A DNA stretch of 64,000 nt from Mesobacillus zeae (GCF_003570705.1 NZ_QWVT01000011.1:1-64000); one strand, 5' to 3'; shown: positions 44,121-52,199, numbered from the stretch's first letter. The notes: a model not told the origin generated them from the letters alone. Made by a program: numbers and translations.

Positions 44121-45551
44121 ATGGCGGAAGAGAAAAAATTAAACCTTGGTGCACTAACTGCTTTGGTCATCAGCTCCATGATTGGTGCCGGAATTTTTAA
44201 CCTGATATCGGATATGGCTTCACAGGCTTCACCTGGTTCCATTATCATCGGCTGGATCGTGACAGGGCTTGGCATGGGGTCGCTGGCATTTTCATTTCGC
44301 AACCTAAGCGAAAAGAGACCGGATTTGGATGCCGGTATTTACAGCTATGCTAAAGCCGGTTTTGGGGACTACATGGGCTTCAACTCAGCTTGGGGATATT
44401 GGATTTCAGCTTTCCTGGGCAATGTGGCGTTTGGCACACTGACATTTAGTGCATTAGGTTATTTCTTTGACCTGTTTGGAAATGGGCAAAATATATATTC
44501 CATCATTGGGGCCTCCATCACGTTATGGACAATTCACTATGTCACTGTAAAAGGGGCGCACAGTGCATCGATTGTTAACTTTATCGTTACCGTCGCAAAA
44601 ATTATTCCGATTGTCCTTTTTATTCTCTGTGTCATTTTTGCATTCAAGGTTGATATCTTTTCACTGAATTATTGGGGGACTGGATCAGGAGAATTTGAAC
44701 TTCAGTCTGTCGTCACCCAGGTAAAAAATACAATGCTGACAACAGTATGGGTGTTTATTGGAGTGGAAGGAGCCATCATCTATTCCGCTAGGGCGAAACG
44801 GGCAAAAGATATCGGTAAAGCGACATTGATTGCATTCGTGTCGGTGCTCTTGCTTTACGCCTTGGTGACCATCCTGTCTTTCGGAATCATGGCACAAAGC
44901 GAACTTTCCGAATTGCCGAAACCATCCATGGCATATGTATTGGAAAGCGTCATTGGCAAACCAGGTGCCATTATTATCAATATTGGAGTCATCATCTCCA
45001 TCATTGGCTGCTGGCTTGCAACAACTATGTACGCCGGGGAAGTGCCGTACCAGGCCTCACAAACAAAGAACTTCCCTAAATTCTTTTCAAAAGTAAATGA
45101 ACATGGAGCACCAACTTCAGCATTATTGGTTACAAATATACTAATCCAGATCTTTTTATTCTCGTTCTTGATTAATGACAGTGCTTATAACTTCATGTAT
45201 TCCCTTTCTTCCTCAGCCATCCTGCTTCCATACGCGCTGATCGCATTTTTTCAGGTGAAGCTGTCGCTGCAAGAGGAAAAAGGGACGGAGAACCGAATCA
45301 AAAACATTGTGTTAGGATTGATCGCCAGTATCTTTATCCTGTGGGTCACCTACGCTTCCGGCATGGAATATATCCTGCTGACAATGATGCTCTTTGCAGC
45401 CGGGCTGTTTGTCTTTATCTGGGTCCAAAAGGAAAACGGCAGAAAAATCTTTGCGAAACAGGAATGGATTTTTGCGGCCATTATCCTGGCATTGTTCCTG
45501 TTGTGTATCTATCAAATTGCCACAGGGGCGATTGACCTTCAGACGATTTGA
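44121..45551 (+). CDS. Basic amino acid antiporter (APC family, ArcD-like)
   Basis: This 476-residue permease has about 12-13 helices. Its opening (LNLGALTALVISSMIGAGIF) and GIYSYAKAGFGDYMGFNSAW, VWVFIGVEGAIIYSARAKRA and GCWLATTMYAGEVPYQASQT are typical of basic amino acid/polyamine antiporters of the arginine/ornithine type. The Glu in GVEGA is conserved among these exchangers. ATG 44121 follows GGAGGGG. The DDAH gene just before it suggests exchange or uptake of (methyl)arginine, ornithine or citrulline; which one is not shown by sequence. Confidence 0.88.
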   Translation: MAEEKKLNLGALTALVISSMIGAGIFNLISDMASQASPGSIIIGWIVTGLGMGSLAFSFRNLSEKRPDLDAGIYSYAKAGFGDYMGFNSAWGYWISAFLGNVAFGTLTFSALGYFFDLFGNGQNIYSIIGASITLWTIHYVTVKGAHSASIVNFIVTVAKIIPIVLFILCVIFAFKVDIFSLNYWGTGSGEFELQSVVTQVKNTMLTTVWVFIGVEGAIIYSARAKRAKDIGKATLIAFVSVLLLYALVTILSFGIMAQSELSELPKPSMAYVLESVIGKPGAIIINIGVIISIIGCWLATTMYAGEVPYQASQTKNFPKFFSKVNEHGAPTSALLVTNILIQIFLFSFLINDSAYNFMYSLSSSAILLPYALIAFFQVKLSLQEEKGTENRIKNIVLGLIASIFILWVTYASGMEYILLTMMLFAAGLFVFIWVQKENGRKIFAKQEWIFAAIILALFLLCIYQIATGAIDLQTI

Positions 45552-45607
45552 TATTGTAGCATCACCTGTGAATTCGTTTTTCTCTCGTTTAATTCTTCGT
45601 TTTAGGG

Positions 45608-45765
45608 TATAATGAAAATGTAGATTTTGCATATATTAAAAAAAGACCGCTTGGTGCTGGTACACCAAACGGTCGGCAATAGACTGGTTCCCTTCAGGGG
45701 CGATCAGCACAAATGGGAATAATCCACCTTATGCTTGCAGGCTCAAGGGTGGATTATTTTTTGTG
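45608..45765 (+). ncRNA. Putative antisense antitoxin RNA of the type I toxin locus
   Basis: A consensus -10 box TATAAT (45608-45613) suggests transcription from about 45620 rightward. The likely end is a terminator formed by AATCCACC (45721-45728) and GGTGGATT followed by ATTTTTTG, ending near 45765 inside the toxin's 3' end. The RNA would overlap the 3' part of the toxin mRNA by about 125 nt, the convergent layout known for TxpA/RatA-like pairs. The -35 region is weak, and expression is not shown. Confidence 0.6.
45644..45676 (-). terminator. Terminator of the toxin mRNA
   Basis: On the minus strand GACCGTTTGGTG pairs with CACCAAGCGGTC, followed by TTTTTTT. It ends leftward transcription from the toxin gene. 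Confidence 0.85.
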
Positions 45766-45843
45766 GTTTTTATCAAACGACAGTACAGCGAGGACTAAGC
45801 TTGTGAACGTACAAGCAAACATCAAAGCTTCGAAAACCGTCAT
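45754..45843 (-). CDS. Putative holin-like toxin, type I toxin-antitoxin
   Basis: This 29-residue peptide starts MTVFEALMFACTFTSLVLAV and ends LSFDKNHKK. It matches the putative holin-like toxin family (MTVYEAL...TFATLV...), in which a single transmembrane helix with a charged tail damages the membrane. ATG 45843 has a very strong ribosome site (AAAGGGGGTGG). That site can be masked by a CCCC-ATTTGAAA-GGGG hairpin. The 5' leader CTCAAGGGTGG (45889-45879) is an exact complement of the 3' CCACCCTTGAG (45752-45742), a fold-back typical of Gram-positive type I toxin mRNAs. An antisense RNA overlaps the 3' end. Confidence 0.85.
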   Translation of the reverse strand: MTVFEALMFACTFTSLVLAVLSFDKNHKK

Positions 45844-45912
45844 ACAGCACCACCCCCTTTCAAATGGGGATGAGCTGACCACCCTTGAGACACCTATTCT
45901 ATTGCTGTGTCC

Positions 45913-45918
45913 ATTATA
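45913..45918 (-). promoter_or_regulatory. -10 box of the toxin promoter
   Basis: On the minus strand TGATATAAT is an extended -10 element about 70 nt upstream of the toxin start codon. No strong -35 is needed with the TG extension. Confidence 0.65.
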
Positions 45919-45965
45919 TCAGCTTCAGGAAATAAAAGGATGATTCTTTGGACATAAACCAAATC

Positions 45966-46853
45966 TTAAAAGCGGTATTTTCCTTGAATGATTCTGACGA
46001 AGTTTTCGACGCTCCGTTTGTTTTTCATAACGGGGGATTGAATATAGGAAAAGGTCCTGGTAAAGGACTTTCCTTTTATCGGAATGGCCGTGAGCTCTCC
46101 ATACTTGAGTTCTTTTTCAATCACGCTCCTGGACAATAGTGAAAGTCCCATGCCGTTTATAACACTTTCTTTGATGCCCTGGTTGCTGCTGATGGTCAGT
46201 AACGAAGAAACGGACAAGGCGTTGGAACGGATGACATGGTTTAAGTACTCCCTTGTGCCTGAACCTTCCTCCCTGACCACCCATGCCTGGTTCTGCAAGT
46301 CAGACATGGCAGCGTTATTCCGGGAGGCAAGCGGGTGGGTGTTTGACGCGACGATGAATAGCTCGTCTTCCATAAACGGGCGGATGGAGAGTTCTTTTTC
46401 GTTTGTCTGCCCTTCTATAAGGCCAATGTCGACAGTAAATGACCGTACTTTATGCACGATTTCCTCCGTATTTCCGATCTCCACTTCGAGTTCAAGCTCC
46501 GGAAATTCACTGTGCACTCTGAACAGCAAAGAAGGTAAAATATATTCCCCGATGGTAAAACTTGCCCCAATTCTCAGCTTCCCTCTTATCGACTGATGAT
46601 GCTCCAATATATCCGTTTTTGCCTGCTCGTAGAGAGCGATCATTTGCTTTGCCCGATTATAGAGGATTTCTCCAGACGGAGTGATTTGCACGGCCTTCGG
46701 AGAACGAAGAAACAACTCTGTCTGGAACTCCTTCTCCAGATTTTTGATATGCAAACTCACGCTTGGCTGTGAGATATGGAGCAGTTCCGAGGTTCTTGTA
46801 AAATTTTTTATCTCAGCAAGCGTGACAAAGGTTTTCAAGCTGTCGTAGTACAA
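45966..46853 (-). CDS. LysR family transcriptional regulator
   Basis: This 295-residue regulator has the LysR helix-turn-helix (MYYDSLKTFVTLAEIKNFTR, TSELLHISQPSVSLHIKNLE, FQTELFLRSPKAVQITPSGE) and a periplasmic-binding-type effector domain. TTG 46853 lies 6 nt after GGTGGG. It is divergent from a YeiH-family exporter, the usual YeiE/CysL-like arrangement, and two CTAATCATTA motifs lie between them. It probably activates the exporter in response to a sulfur compound such as sulfite; this is inference. Confidence 0.9.
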   Translation of the reverse strand: MYYDSLKTFVTLAEIKNFTRTSELLHISQPSVSLHIKNLEKEFQTELFLRSPKAVQITPSGEILYNRAKQMIALYEQAKTDILEHHQSIRGKLRIGASFTIGEYILPSLLFRVHSEFPELELEVEIGNTEEIVHKVRSFTVDIGLIEGQTNEKELSIRPFMEDELFIVASNTHPLASRNNAAMSDLQNQAWVVREEGSGTREYLNHVIRSNALSVSSLLTISSNQGIKESVINGMGLSLLSRSVIEKELKYGELTAIPIKGKSFTRTFSYIQSPVMKNKRSVENFVRIIQGKYRF

Positions 46854-46864
46854 GGTAATCCCAC

Positions 46865-46921
46865 CTAATCATTAGTTTTTTTAATGATGACGATTATTTA
46901 TATATATTTTACTAATCATTA
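46865..46921. promoter_or_regulatory. Paired LysR boxes in the divergent gap
   Basis: CTAATCATTAG (46865-46875, a palindrome around C) and CTAATCATTA (46912-46921) are near-identical and 47 bp apart. The spacing and position between the divergent start codons suit LysR-type recognition and activation sites. Confidence 0.65.
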
Positions 46922-46971
46922 TCTTTTACTTAAAGTGAATATATAAGAAGATTTTTAAGGAAGTGGAAACG

Positions 46972-48000
46972 ATGGAGAAGACAAAGCGAATGAAGCAGCA
47001 GGTTTCCCTAGCTTTTATGCAAGGCATTGGGATGACGCTACTGATTGCTATAGCAGCAAAATATTTGGCGCAGCTCCCATTTTTATCGATTATGGGCCAG
47101 TTGGTGCTGGCTATCCTGATTGGCATGGGCTGGCGGGCTGTCTTCGGCGTAAGGGAAAGCTTACAGCCTGGTGTAACGTTTGCGAGCAAAAAACTACTCC
47201 GGCTCGGCATCATCCTGCTTGGAATGAGGCTGAACCTTGCTGATATTTATCATGCCGGATTAAATGTATTTGCCATCGCGGCAATCAATCTGGTATTTGC
47301 CTTGGTTGTCGTGTATCTGTTAACGCGCTGGCTGGGTGTTGAGAAAAAGCTGGGTATTCTAACCGCTTGCGGAACAGCCATTTGCGGAGCCGCAGCTGTT
47401 GTCGCTATAGCCCCGCAAATTAAGGCGAAAGACGATGAAACAGCCATTGCCGCAGCGATTGTCGCTATTTTGGGCACTCTTTTTACACTGGTGTATACCG
47501 TTTTTTACTCAGTTCTGAATTTGTCGCCAACAGGGTATGGCGTGTTCGCGGGCGGCACGCTTCATGAGCTGGCGCACGTGATTGCGGCCGCTGCTGCAGG
47601 CGGGAAAGAGGCAGTGGACCTTGCTGTCATTGTGAAGCTGACACGTGTCGCGTTATTGGTTCCCGTGGCGCTGGTCATAGGGTGGATATTCCGTTCGAAG
47701 GAAACCAAAGGCGGGGGAAAGGCGGCGGGGATCTCCATGTCGATCGTTCCGTGGTTCATCTTTGGGTTCCTTGCCATGAGTGGATTCAATACGCTGGGTA
47801 TCGTATCGGCGGAGACGGCGGAGAATATTGTCAGCCTGGCTTACCTGTTCCTTGGAATGGCCATGGCGGGGCTGGGGCTCAACGTCGACCTCGGGGCATT
47901 CCGCAAGTGGGGCCTGCGCTCCTTTGCAGCCGGCCTTGTGGGCTCTGTTTTTCTGTCCGTACTCGGTTACTGTCTCGTTTGGCTTTTCGGATTGAATTAG
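46972..48000 (+). CDS. YeiH/UPF0324 family putative sulfate exporter
   Basis: This 342-residue membrane protein of about 10 helices has the family signature GIILLGMRLNLADI, ACGTAICGAAAVVAIAPQIK and the repeated MAMAGLGLNVDLGAFRKWG. Relatives are annotated as sulfate exporters; the substrate is unproven. ATG 46972 follows AAGGAAGTGG (the ATG at 46963 is upstream of it). A terminator (CGGCAGCCG / CGGCTGTCG, 48005-48045) ends the unit. The divergent LysR gene is probably its regulator. Confidence 0.85.
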   Translation: MEKTKRMKQQVSLAFMQGIGMTLLIAIAAKYLAQLPFLSIMGQLVLAILIGMGWRAVFGVRESLQPGVTFASKKLLRLGIILLGMRLNLADIYHAGLNVFAIAAINLVFALVVVYLLTRWLGVEKKLGILTACGTAICGAAAVVAIAPQIKAKDDETAIAAAIVAILGTLFTLVYTVFYSVLNLSPTGYGVFAGGTLHELAHVIAAAAAGGKEAVDLAVIVKLTRVALLVPVALVIGWIFRSKETKGGGKAAGISMSIVPWFIFGFLAMSGFNTLGIVSAETAENIVSLAYLFLGMAMAGLGLNVDLGAFRKWGLRSFAAGLVGSVFLSVLGYCLVWLFGLN

Positions 48001-48004
48001 AAGT

Positions 48005-48045
48005 AGGGCGGCAGCCGCGGGGACGGCTGTCGTTTGGTTTTTTTT
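48005..48045 (+). terminator. Terminator after the YeiH-like gene
   Basis: CGGCAGCCG and CGGCTGTCG form a stem with one mismatch, followed by a run of eight T. Confidence 0.8.
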
Positions 48046-48221
48046 AGGAAAAATGAAAATTCTGGGACTTGGGATCTTTCTTCGGTAATTTAACATCCTT
48101 TTCATCTTGGGGCTCCCATCCGTTCTGCTACAAGCTGTTTCATCCACACCAGTGCGGACAGCCTTTGCAGCGACAAAGTTAGTCGGTGGACATCACCAAT
48201 AACTAATCATATCAAAATAAA

Positions 48222-48252
48222 AACGGCAGTTATTTAAAACTACCGTTTTTCA
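48222..48252 (-). terminator. Terminator overlapping the stop codon of the small membrane gene
   Basis: On the minus strand AAAACGGTAGTTTT pairs with AACTGCCGTTTTTA. The gene's TAG stop (48242-48240) lies within the hairpin. Confidence 0.75.
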
Positions 48253-48422
48253 GTGCTTCTTTTTGGTTTTCTTGCAAATAAAAGGATGCTTAAAACAATA
48301 AGAGTCACCAAGCCCATAGTGGCAGAAAGAATTGTGCCAAAACGATTACTTAAATAAATGAAGGTAAATAATGGAATAGCAAGCAACAAAAACATTTTTA
48401 ATAACAACATATTTTTGTTCAA
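48240..48422 (-). CDS. Small two-helix membrane protein
   Basis: This 60-residue protein (opening MNKNMLLLKMFLLLAIPLFT) has two hydrophobic segments and a basic tail (FARKPKRSTEKR). TTG 48422 stands 6 nt after AGGAGGG, and the gene ends inside a terminator hairpin, both signs of a real gene. No family is recognised. Confidence 0.65.
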   Translation of the reverse strand: MNKNMLLLKMFLLLAIPLFTFIYLSNRFGTILSATMGLVTLIVLSILLFARKPKRSTEKR

Positions 48423-48551
48423 TGTTATCCCTCCTATTAAAGCTTAACATAACACAATGACCGGAGGAATTTAAGTCTATCAGCAATAACCAAGATTTTT
48501 ACAAGTACTACCACAAATCAACTTATTATCTAGAACACATTTCACAAACCA

Positions 48552-48683
48552 TTAAGCACCGCAGATAAGAACACAGGGCGGACCAGCAATTGTTGCACAA
48601 ACCACTGCACAGGCAACTGCTCCAGTTAGAGAACAAGACATTCCCTGAAGGTGATTGCAAATTGATTTACTGGCCCAACCCTT
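48552..48683 (-). pseudogene. Truncated cysteine-rich bacteriocin-like peptide
   Basis: A minus-strand frame ending at TAA 48554-48552 reads KGWASKSICNHLQG, MSCSLTGAVACAVVCATIAG, PPCVLICGA. It has six Cys in a hydrophobic, Gly/Ala-rich tail, a composition typical of halocin-C8-like or other disulfide-rich antimicrobial peptides. The frame has no start: sequence upstream (above 48685) belongs to a transposase remnant. So the leader part of the gene was lost at that junction. Frame and Cys pattern are seen; the antimicrobial nature is inferred. Confidence 0.45.
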
Positions 48684-48902
48684 TCTTGAAGAGCAAAGAG
48701 ACAGGCTCGAACTGGTATTCCTGCCTCCCTACAACCCTGAATGAACCTGATTGAGGGACTTTGGAAATGGTTGTAGGAAACCATCATTAATAATGTCTTT
48801 TATGCCAACGTTCAGGAAATCCGTTTGAACGTCAGGAAATTAATAAAGCAAATCAGCATGAGAGCGGATGAAGTCATAGACACGCTCTGCGTGAAAATGT
48901 AA
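48684..48902 (+). mobile_element. C-terminal remnant of an IS630-family transposase
   Basis: The frame reads FLEEQRDRLELVFLPPYNPE, then after loss of one base LIEGLWKWL, a TAG stop, ETIINNVFYANVQEIRLNVR and KLIKQISMRADEVIDTLCVK with the final TAA at 48900-48902. LVFLPPYSP-LNLIEGLWKWLK is the IS630 DDE-domain signature around the last catalytic Glu. The remnant has one single-base deletion and one in-frame stop, and its 5' part is missing, so it is long dead. Confidence 0.85.
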
Positions 48903-49134
48903 TTCATTTTATATAGAAGTCCCGACAAAGACGGACATCATGGAAGACATGTGGGTGCGCTGTGGATAGAGCTTAACGTCCAATATTCATGGGCATACTT
49001 GAATAGTGAAACACCTTATCAATGGACGGGAACGGAGCTTCTCGTCTATTATTTTCCTATATCGTTTTTTTTTGGGAGGAATTGCGGCCTGAAAGCAGGA
49101 TAAAGTAGAAAAAACTATGTTCGGAGAGATTAGA

Positions 49135-51285
49135 ATGAAGCATATTTTTGGGATTTTCGGCCGCGACATGAAAAATATCGCGACAAATTGGGTTGCGCTG
49201 ATTCTGATTGGCGGGCTTGTTTTTTTGCCGTCGCTGTACGCGTGGTTCAATATCAAGGCATCCTGGGATCCTTACGGGAAAACCGGGGGATTGACGGTGG
49301 CGGTCGCAAATAATGACACTGGCGCCACAATAAAAGAAAAGCGGTTCAATTTGGGAAATGAGATTGTGAAATCTCTTAAAAAGAATGACAAGATAGGTTG
49401 GAAGTTCATAGATAAAAAAACTGCCAAGAAGGGTGTCCGGCACGGCGATTATTATGCAGCGATCGTCATTCCGGAGGATTTTTCGAAGGATATCGCTTCG
49501 GTAGTGACGAAAAACCCGACAAAGGCTAGAGTGGATTATTATGAAAATGACAAGATCAACGCCATTTCCCCAAAGATCACTTCCAAAGGGGCGAGCAGCA
49601 TCATTGAGGAAGTGAATGAAAACTTCATCAGGGAGGCGAACGGGGCAATATTTTCAGCGTTGAATGAGGCCGGCTATGAATTGGTCCAAAACAGGCCGAC
49701 GATCGACCAGGTGAGAGACTTGATTTACCGGCTGAATGCGCTGTCGCCAAAGCTGAATGAAGCGGTGAACCTGGCAATAGAGGATGTAGACAAGTCCCAG
49801 GAGCTTGTGGACCAGGCGCAGGAAGGGCTTGGGACGGTGGACAGTATTGCGAGGGATGGCGAGCGTTTCGCCGGTAAGCTGAAGCCGTTCATCGATCAAA
49901 GCTCGCAGACGGTCGAGTCGATGGGTCCAGTGGTGAAACAGAATCTCCTGCTCATGCAGCAGGCTGCGGCAACGGTTAGCGACCTTCCCGAGATGCTCGA
50001 GAAAAACGATTTCAAGCCGGAAGAGGTGCAGCCTGTCCTGGACCAGGCTGTCAGCAGGCTGACAGTTGCGAACAATGTTTCGGGGAAGATGATTGAATTT
50101 TTCTCTGGGCTTGATTCCCTGCAAGGCCTGGAGCAACCGTCCCCGATAACAGCGAGTCTCCAGGAAATCAAAGGGAACCTGGAGAATGAACTGAACCTCG
50201 CCAGCCAGGTGAGCGAAGCGGTGAAAAATGGCTCGGTTCCAGCGAAGGAGCTGCTGGACCGGCTTGCAGCCGCCGCAGGGGAGGCGGACAGGGCGCTCGG
50301 TGACCTACTCGGCCGCTACGACAGTGAAATCTTGCCTGCAATCAAAAGCGGGCTTGATAGGGTGAACGGCAATATCGAGAAGGCAAACGGACTGTTTACT
50401 ACTGCGAAAAACATGGTCCCTGAAGTGAGCAAGATTTTGGGGGATGCGGAAAGAGGATTGACGGTCGGCGATGAAAAGCTGCAGGAGGTGCAGGAACAAC
50501 TTCCGGCGCTTGAAGCAAAGCTGAAGTCTCTGGCGGGTGAGATCCAGAAAGTAGAGAATGAAGGTACGCTCGACGAAATGATTGAGCTCCTCACCCTCAA
50601 TGCAGCAAAGGAAACAGAGTTCTTCGCTGAACCTGTCGTCATGAAGTCACACCAGTACTATCAGATTCCAAACTACGGTTCCGCGATGTCCCCGTTTTAC
50701 ACGACGCTATCGTTGTGGGTCGGCACCCTTCTGCTTGTTTCGATGCTGACGGTGGAAGTTCATGAGCCAGGTAGGGAGTTCAAGAGTTATCAAGTATACT
50801 TCGGACGCTTCCTGACCTTCCTGACGCTTGCGGTCCTGCAGTCGATCCTCGTCACGACAGGGGATATGTTCCTGCTCGGCACCTATGTTGCCGAAAAGCC
50901 ATGGTTCGTGCTGTTCGGGATGTTGCAAAGCGCCGTCTTCATGCTGATTGTCTACACGCTTGTCTCCGTTTTCGGTAACGTGGGCAAGGCCATGGCGATC
51001 GTCATGCTTGTCATCCAGATTGGTGGATCCGGGGGTACCTTCCCGATCCAGCTCACACCGGAGTTCTTCCAGGAAATCCACCCATTCCTGCCATTCACGT
51101 ATGGTATCAGCATGCTACGGGAGGCGATGGGCGGCATCATCTGGGATATCGCCTACCGGGATATCATTGCGTTGCTGGCATTCGGTGGTCTTGCCCTGAT
51201 CCTTGGACTTGCGCTCAAGAAGTTCATCAACCGCGCGGCGCTTCCACTTACCAAAAAGGCAAAAGACAGTCGGCTATTGCATTGA
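49135..51285 (+). CDS. YhgE/Pip family membrane protein (EsaA-like)
   Basis: This 716-residue protein has an N-terminal transmembrane helix (NWVALILIGGLVFLPSLYAW), a long extracytoplasmic, coiled-coil-rich middle region (about 45-520) and five to six C-terminal helices (about 545-705, ABC-2-like). The start motif RDMKNIATNWVALILIGGLV and VAVANNDTGA are typical of the YhgE/phage-infection-protein family. Relatives act as phage receptors or as EsaA components of type VII secretion. Two T7SS effector loci lie within 11 kb on either side, but the core ATPase genes are absent. ATG 49135 follows GGAGAGATT. Confidence 0.88.
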   Translation: MKHIFGIFGRDMKNIATNWVALILIGGLVFLPSLYAWFNIKASWDPYGKTGGLTVAVANNDTGATIKEKRFNLGNEIVKSLKKNDKIGWKFIDKKTAKKGVRHGDYYAAIVIPEDFSKDIASVVTKNPTKARVDYYENDKINAISPKITSKGASSIIEEVNENFIREANGAIFSALNEAGYELVQNRPTIDQVRDLIYRLNALSPKLNEAVNLAIEDVDKSQELVDQAQEGLGTVDSIARDGERFAGKLKPFIDQSSQTVESMGPVVKQNLLLMQQAAATVSDLPEMLEKNDFKPEEVQPVLDQAVSRLTVANNVSGKMIEFFSGLDSLQGLEQPSPITASLQEIKGNLENELNLASQVSEAVKNGSVPAKELLDRLAAAAGEADRALGDLLGRYDSEILPAIKSGLDRVNGNIEKANGLFTTAKNMVPEVSKILGDAERGLTVGDEKLQEVQEQLPALEAKLKSLAGEIQKVENEGTLDEMIELLTLNAAKETEFFAEPVVMKSHQYYQIPNYGSAMSPFYTTLSLWVGTLLLVSMLTVEVHEPGREFKSYQVYFGRFLTFLTLAVLQSILVTTGDMFLLGTYVAEKPWFVLFGMLQSAVFMLIVYTLVSVFGNVGKAMAIVMLVIQIGGSGGTFPIQLTPEFFQEIHPFLPFTYGISMLREAMGGIIWDIAYRDIIALLAFGGLALILGLALKKFINRAALPLTKKAKDSRLLH

Positions 51286-51293
51286 TCGGAGAA

Positions 51294-51332
51294 TGAGCCC
51301 CTTCTTGAACAAGGAAGGGGCTCATTGTTTTT
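51294..51332 (+). terminator. Terminator after the YhgE-like gene
   Basis: TGAGCCCCTTC (51294-51304) pairs with GAAGGGGCTCA (51314-51324), followed by TTGTTTTT. Confidence 0.9.
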
Positions 51333-51614
51333 CTCGTAATGGAAGTGTGGCTGTTGCCTGGTTCTGGTTGGAAATTGAAATCACAAAAAGGAATAATAAG
51401 GCCGGAGCACAGTTCCAGTTGGAAAATGAAACGAATACTTTGGAAAGTAAAGCGGTCCTGATGGGAAAAATCGGGAAACGGAAAACGGAAAACAAGAGGG
51501 GTGCTCTAATCATGGGATTTCAATATTTTTTACAATCCATCCTTTAAATGTCGATGGCTAATGAGTCTTTCGTAGGTTTCCCATGAATTCACAGAAATTC
51601 AACTGAAGTACAGC

Positions 51615-51860
51615 TATTGTAGATATATTGGGGCTAATCGTAGATATTTCGTTCCCCATCGTAGATATCCTGCTATGCGAGGGTTCTTGAGGTCGAATTT
51701 TGTGCTGTGTAACCTGTTACACTCCGGCTGAAAATCAATATTTGTTTGGGATGCTTCGTCTGTAACGCGTTACACAAGACAAATTCCGAAGAAAAGAAGG
51801 CGCCAGACTGCTTTTTCAAAAAAATATGTGGCCGGCACAACTAAAACGAACAATATCAGC
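51615..51860 (-). repeat. Composite dispersed repeat, copy C
   Basis: On the plus strand three GTAGATAT units start at 51619, 51640 and 51661, exactly 21 nt apart. They are followed by two palindromes, GTGTAACCTGTTACAC (51707-51722) and TGTAACGCGTTACA (51761-51774). Further right AAAAGTGTATTTTTTCTGAA (51877-51896) matches GTGTATTTTTTCTCC near copy D. The order, read on the minus strand, is that of copies A, B and D. Confidence 0.75.
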
Positions 51861-51953
51861 TTAAGTTCAAGTCCGAAAAGTGTATTTTTTCTGAACTTTC
51901 TTTTTCATGGATAATCAGCCGAAAATGTTCATATAGTTACAGTAGTTCCATAC

Positions 51954-52025
51954 GGTGATATAGCCAAGTGATTAAGGAGAAGGTCTGCAAAACCTTTATC
52001 CCCGGTTTGAATCCGGGTATCACCT
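51954..52025 (+). tRNA. tRNA-Cys (anticodon GCA), atypical
   Basis: A 72-nt cloverleaf: acceptor GGTGATA/TATCACC (7 bp), anticodon stem-loop AAGGT-CTGCAAA-ACCTT, T stem CCCGG-TTTGAAT-CCGGG, discriminator T, no encoded CCA. Anticodon GCA reads Cys. Oddities: the D stem pairs only as CC/GG with G10 facing A25; D-loop position 19 is A instead of G; T-loop position 56 is T instead of C; and the D-loop has one extra base. The 19 and 56 changes are complementary. It has its own terminator (about 52030-52058) and is far from other tRNA genes. Confidence 0.8.
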
Positions 52026-52029
52026 TCTT

Positions 52030-52060
52030 CAAGAGTGCCGGCGACGGTGCTCTTTTTTCA
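52030..52060 (+). terminator. Terminator after tRNA-Cys
   Basis: AAGAGTGCCG and CGGTGCTCTT pair with two wobbles, followed by TTTTTT. Confidence 0.75.
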
Positions 52061-52146
52061 ATCATGGCGGCCACTGGTATCTGTCGGGCGGGGGCATGCA
52101 GTCCATGAAGAAAATGGTGGAAGATGCAGAGGCAGGTCTTAAATAA
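52057..52146 (+). pseudogene. Unidentified C-terminal gene remnant
   Basis: A frame ending at TAA 52144-52146 reads NHGGHWYLSGGGMQSMKKMV then EDAEAGLK. It is followed by a strong terminator (GGAGCGAACC / GGTTCGCTCC plus eight T, 52157-52199), as a real gene would be, but has no start. The family is not recognised. Confidence 0.35.
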
Positions 52147-52156
52147 GAATGAAAAG

Positions 52157-52199
52157 GAGCGAACCAGCATAAAGGTGGTTCGCTCCTTTTTTTTCGGAT
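52157..52199 (+). terminator. Strong terminator
   Basis: GGAGCGAACC pairs with GGTTCGCTCC and is followed by TTTTTTTT. Confidence 0.85.

Noticed and set aside
48095-48180. Minus-strand scrap reading RLSALVWMKQLVAERMGAPR
   Set aside because: Looks like a protein end, but too short and isolated to identify; could be chance.
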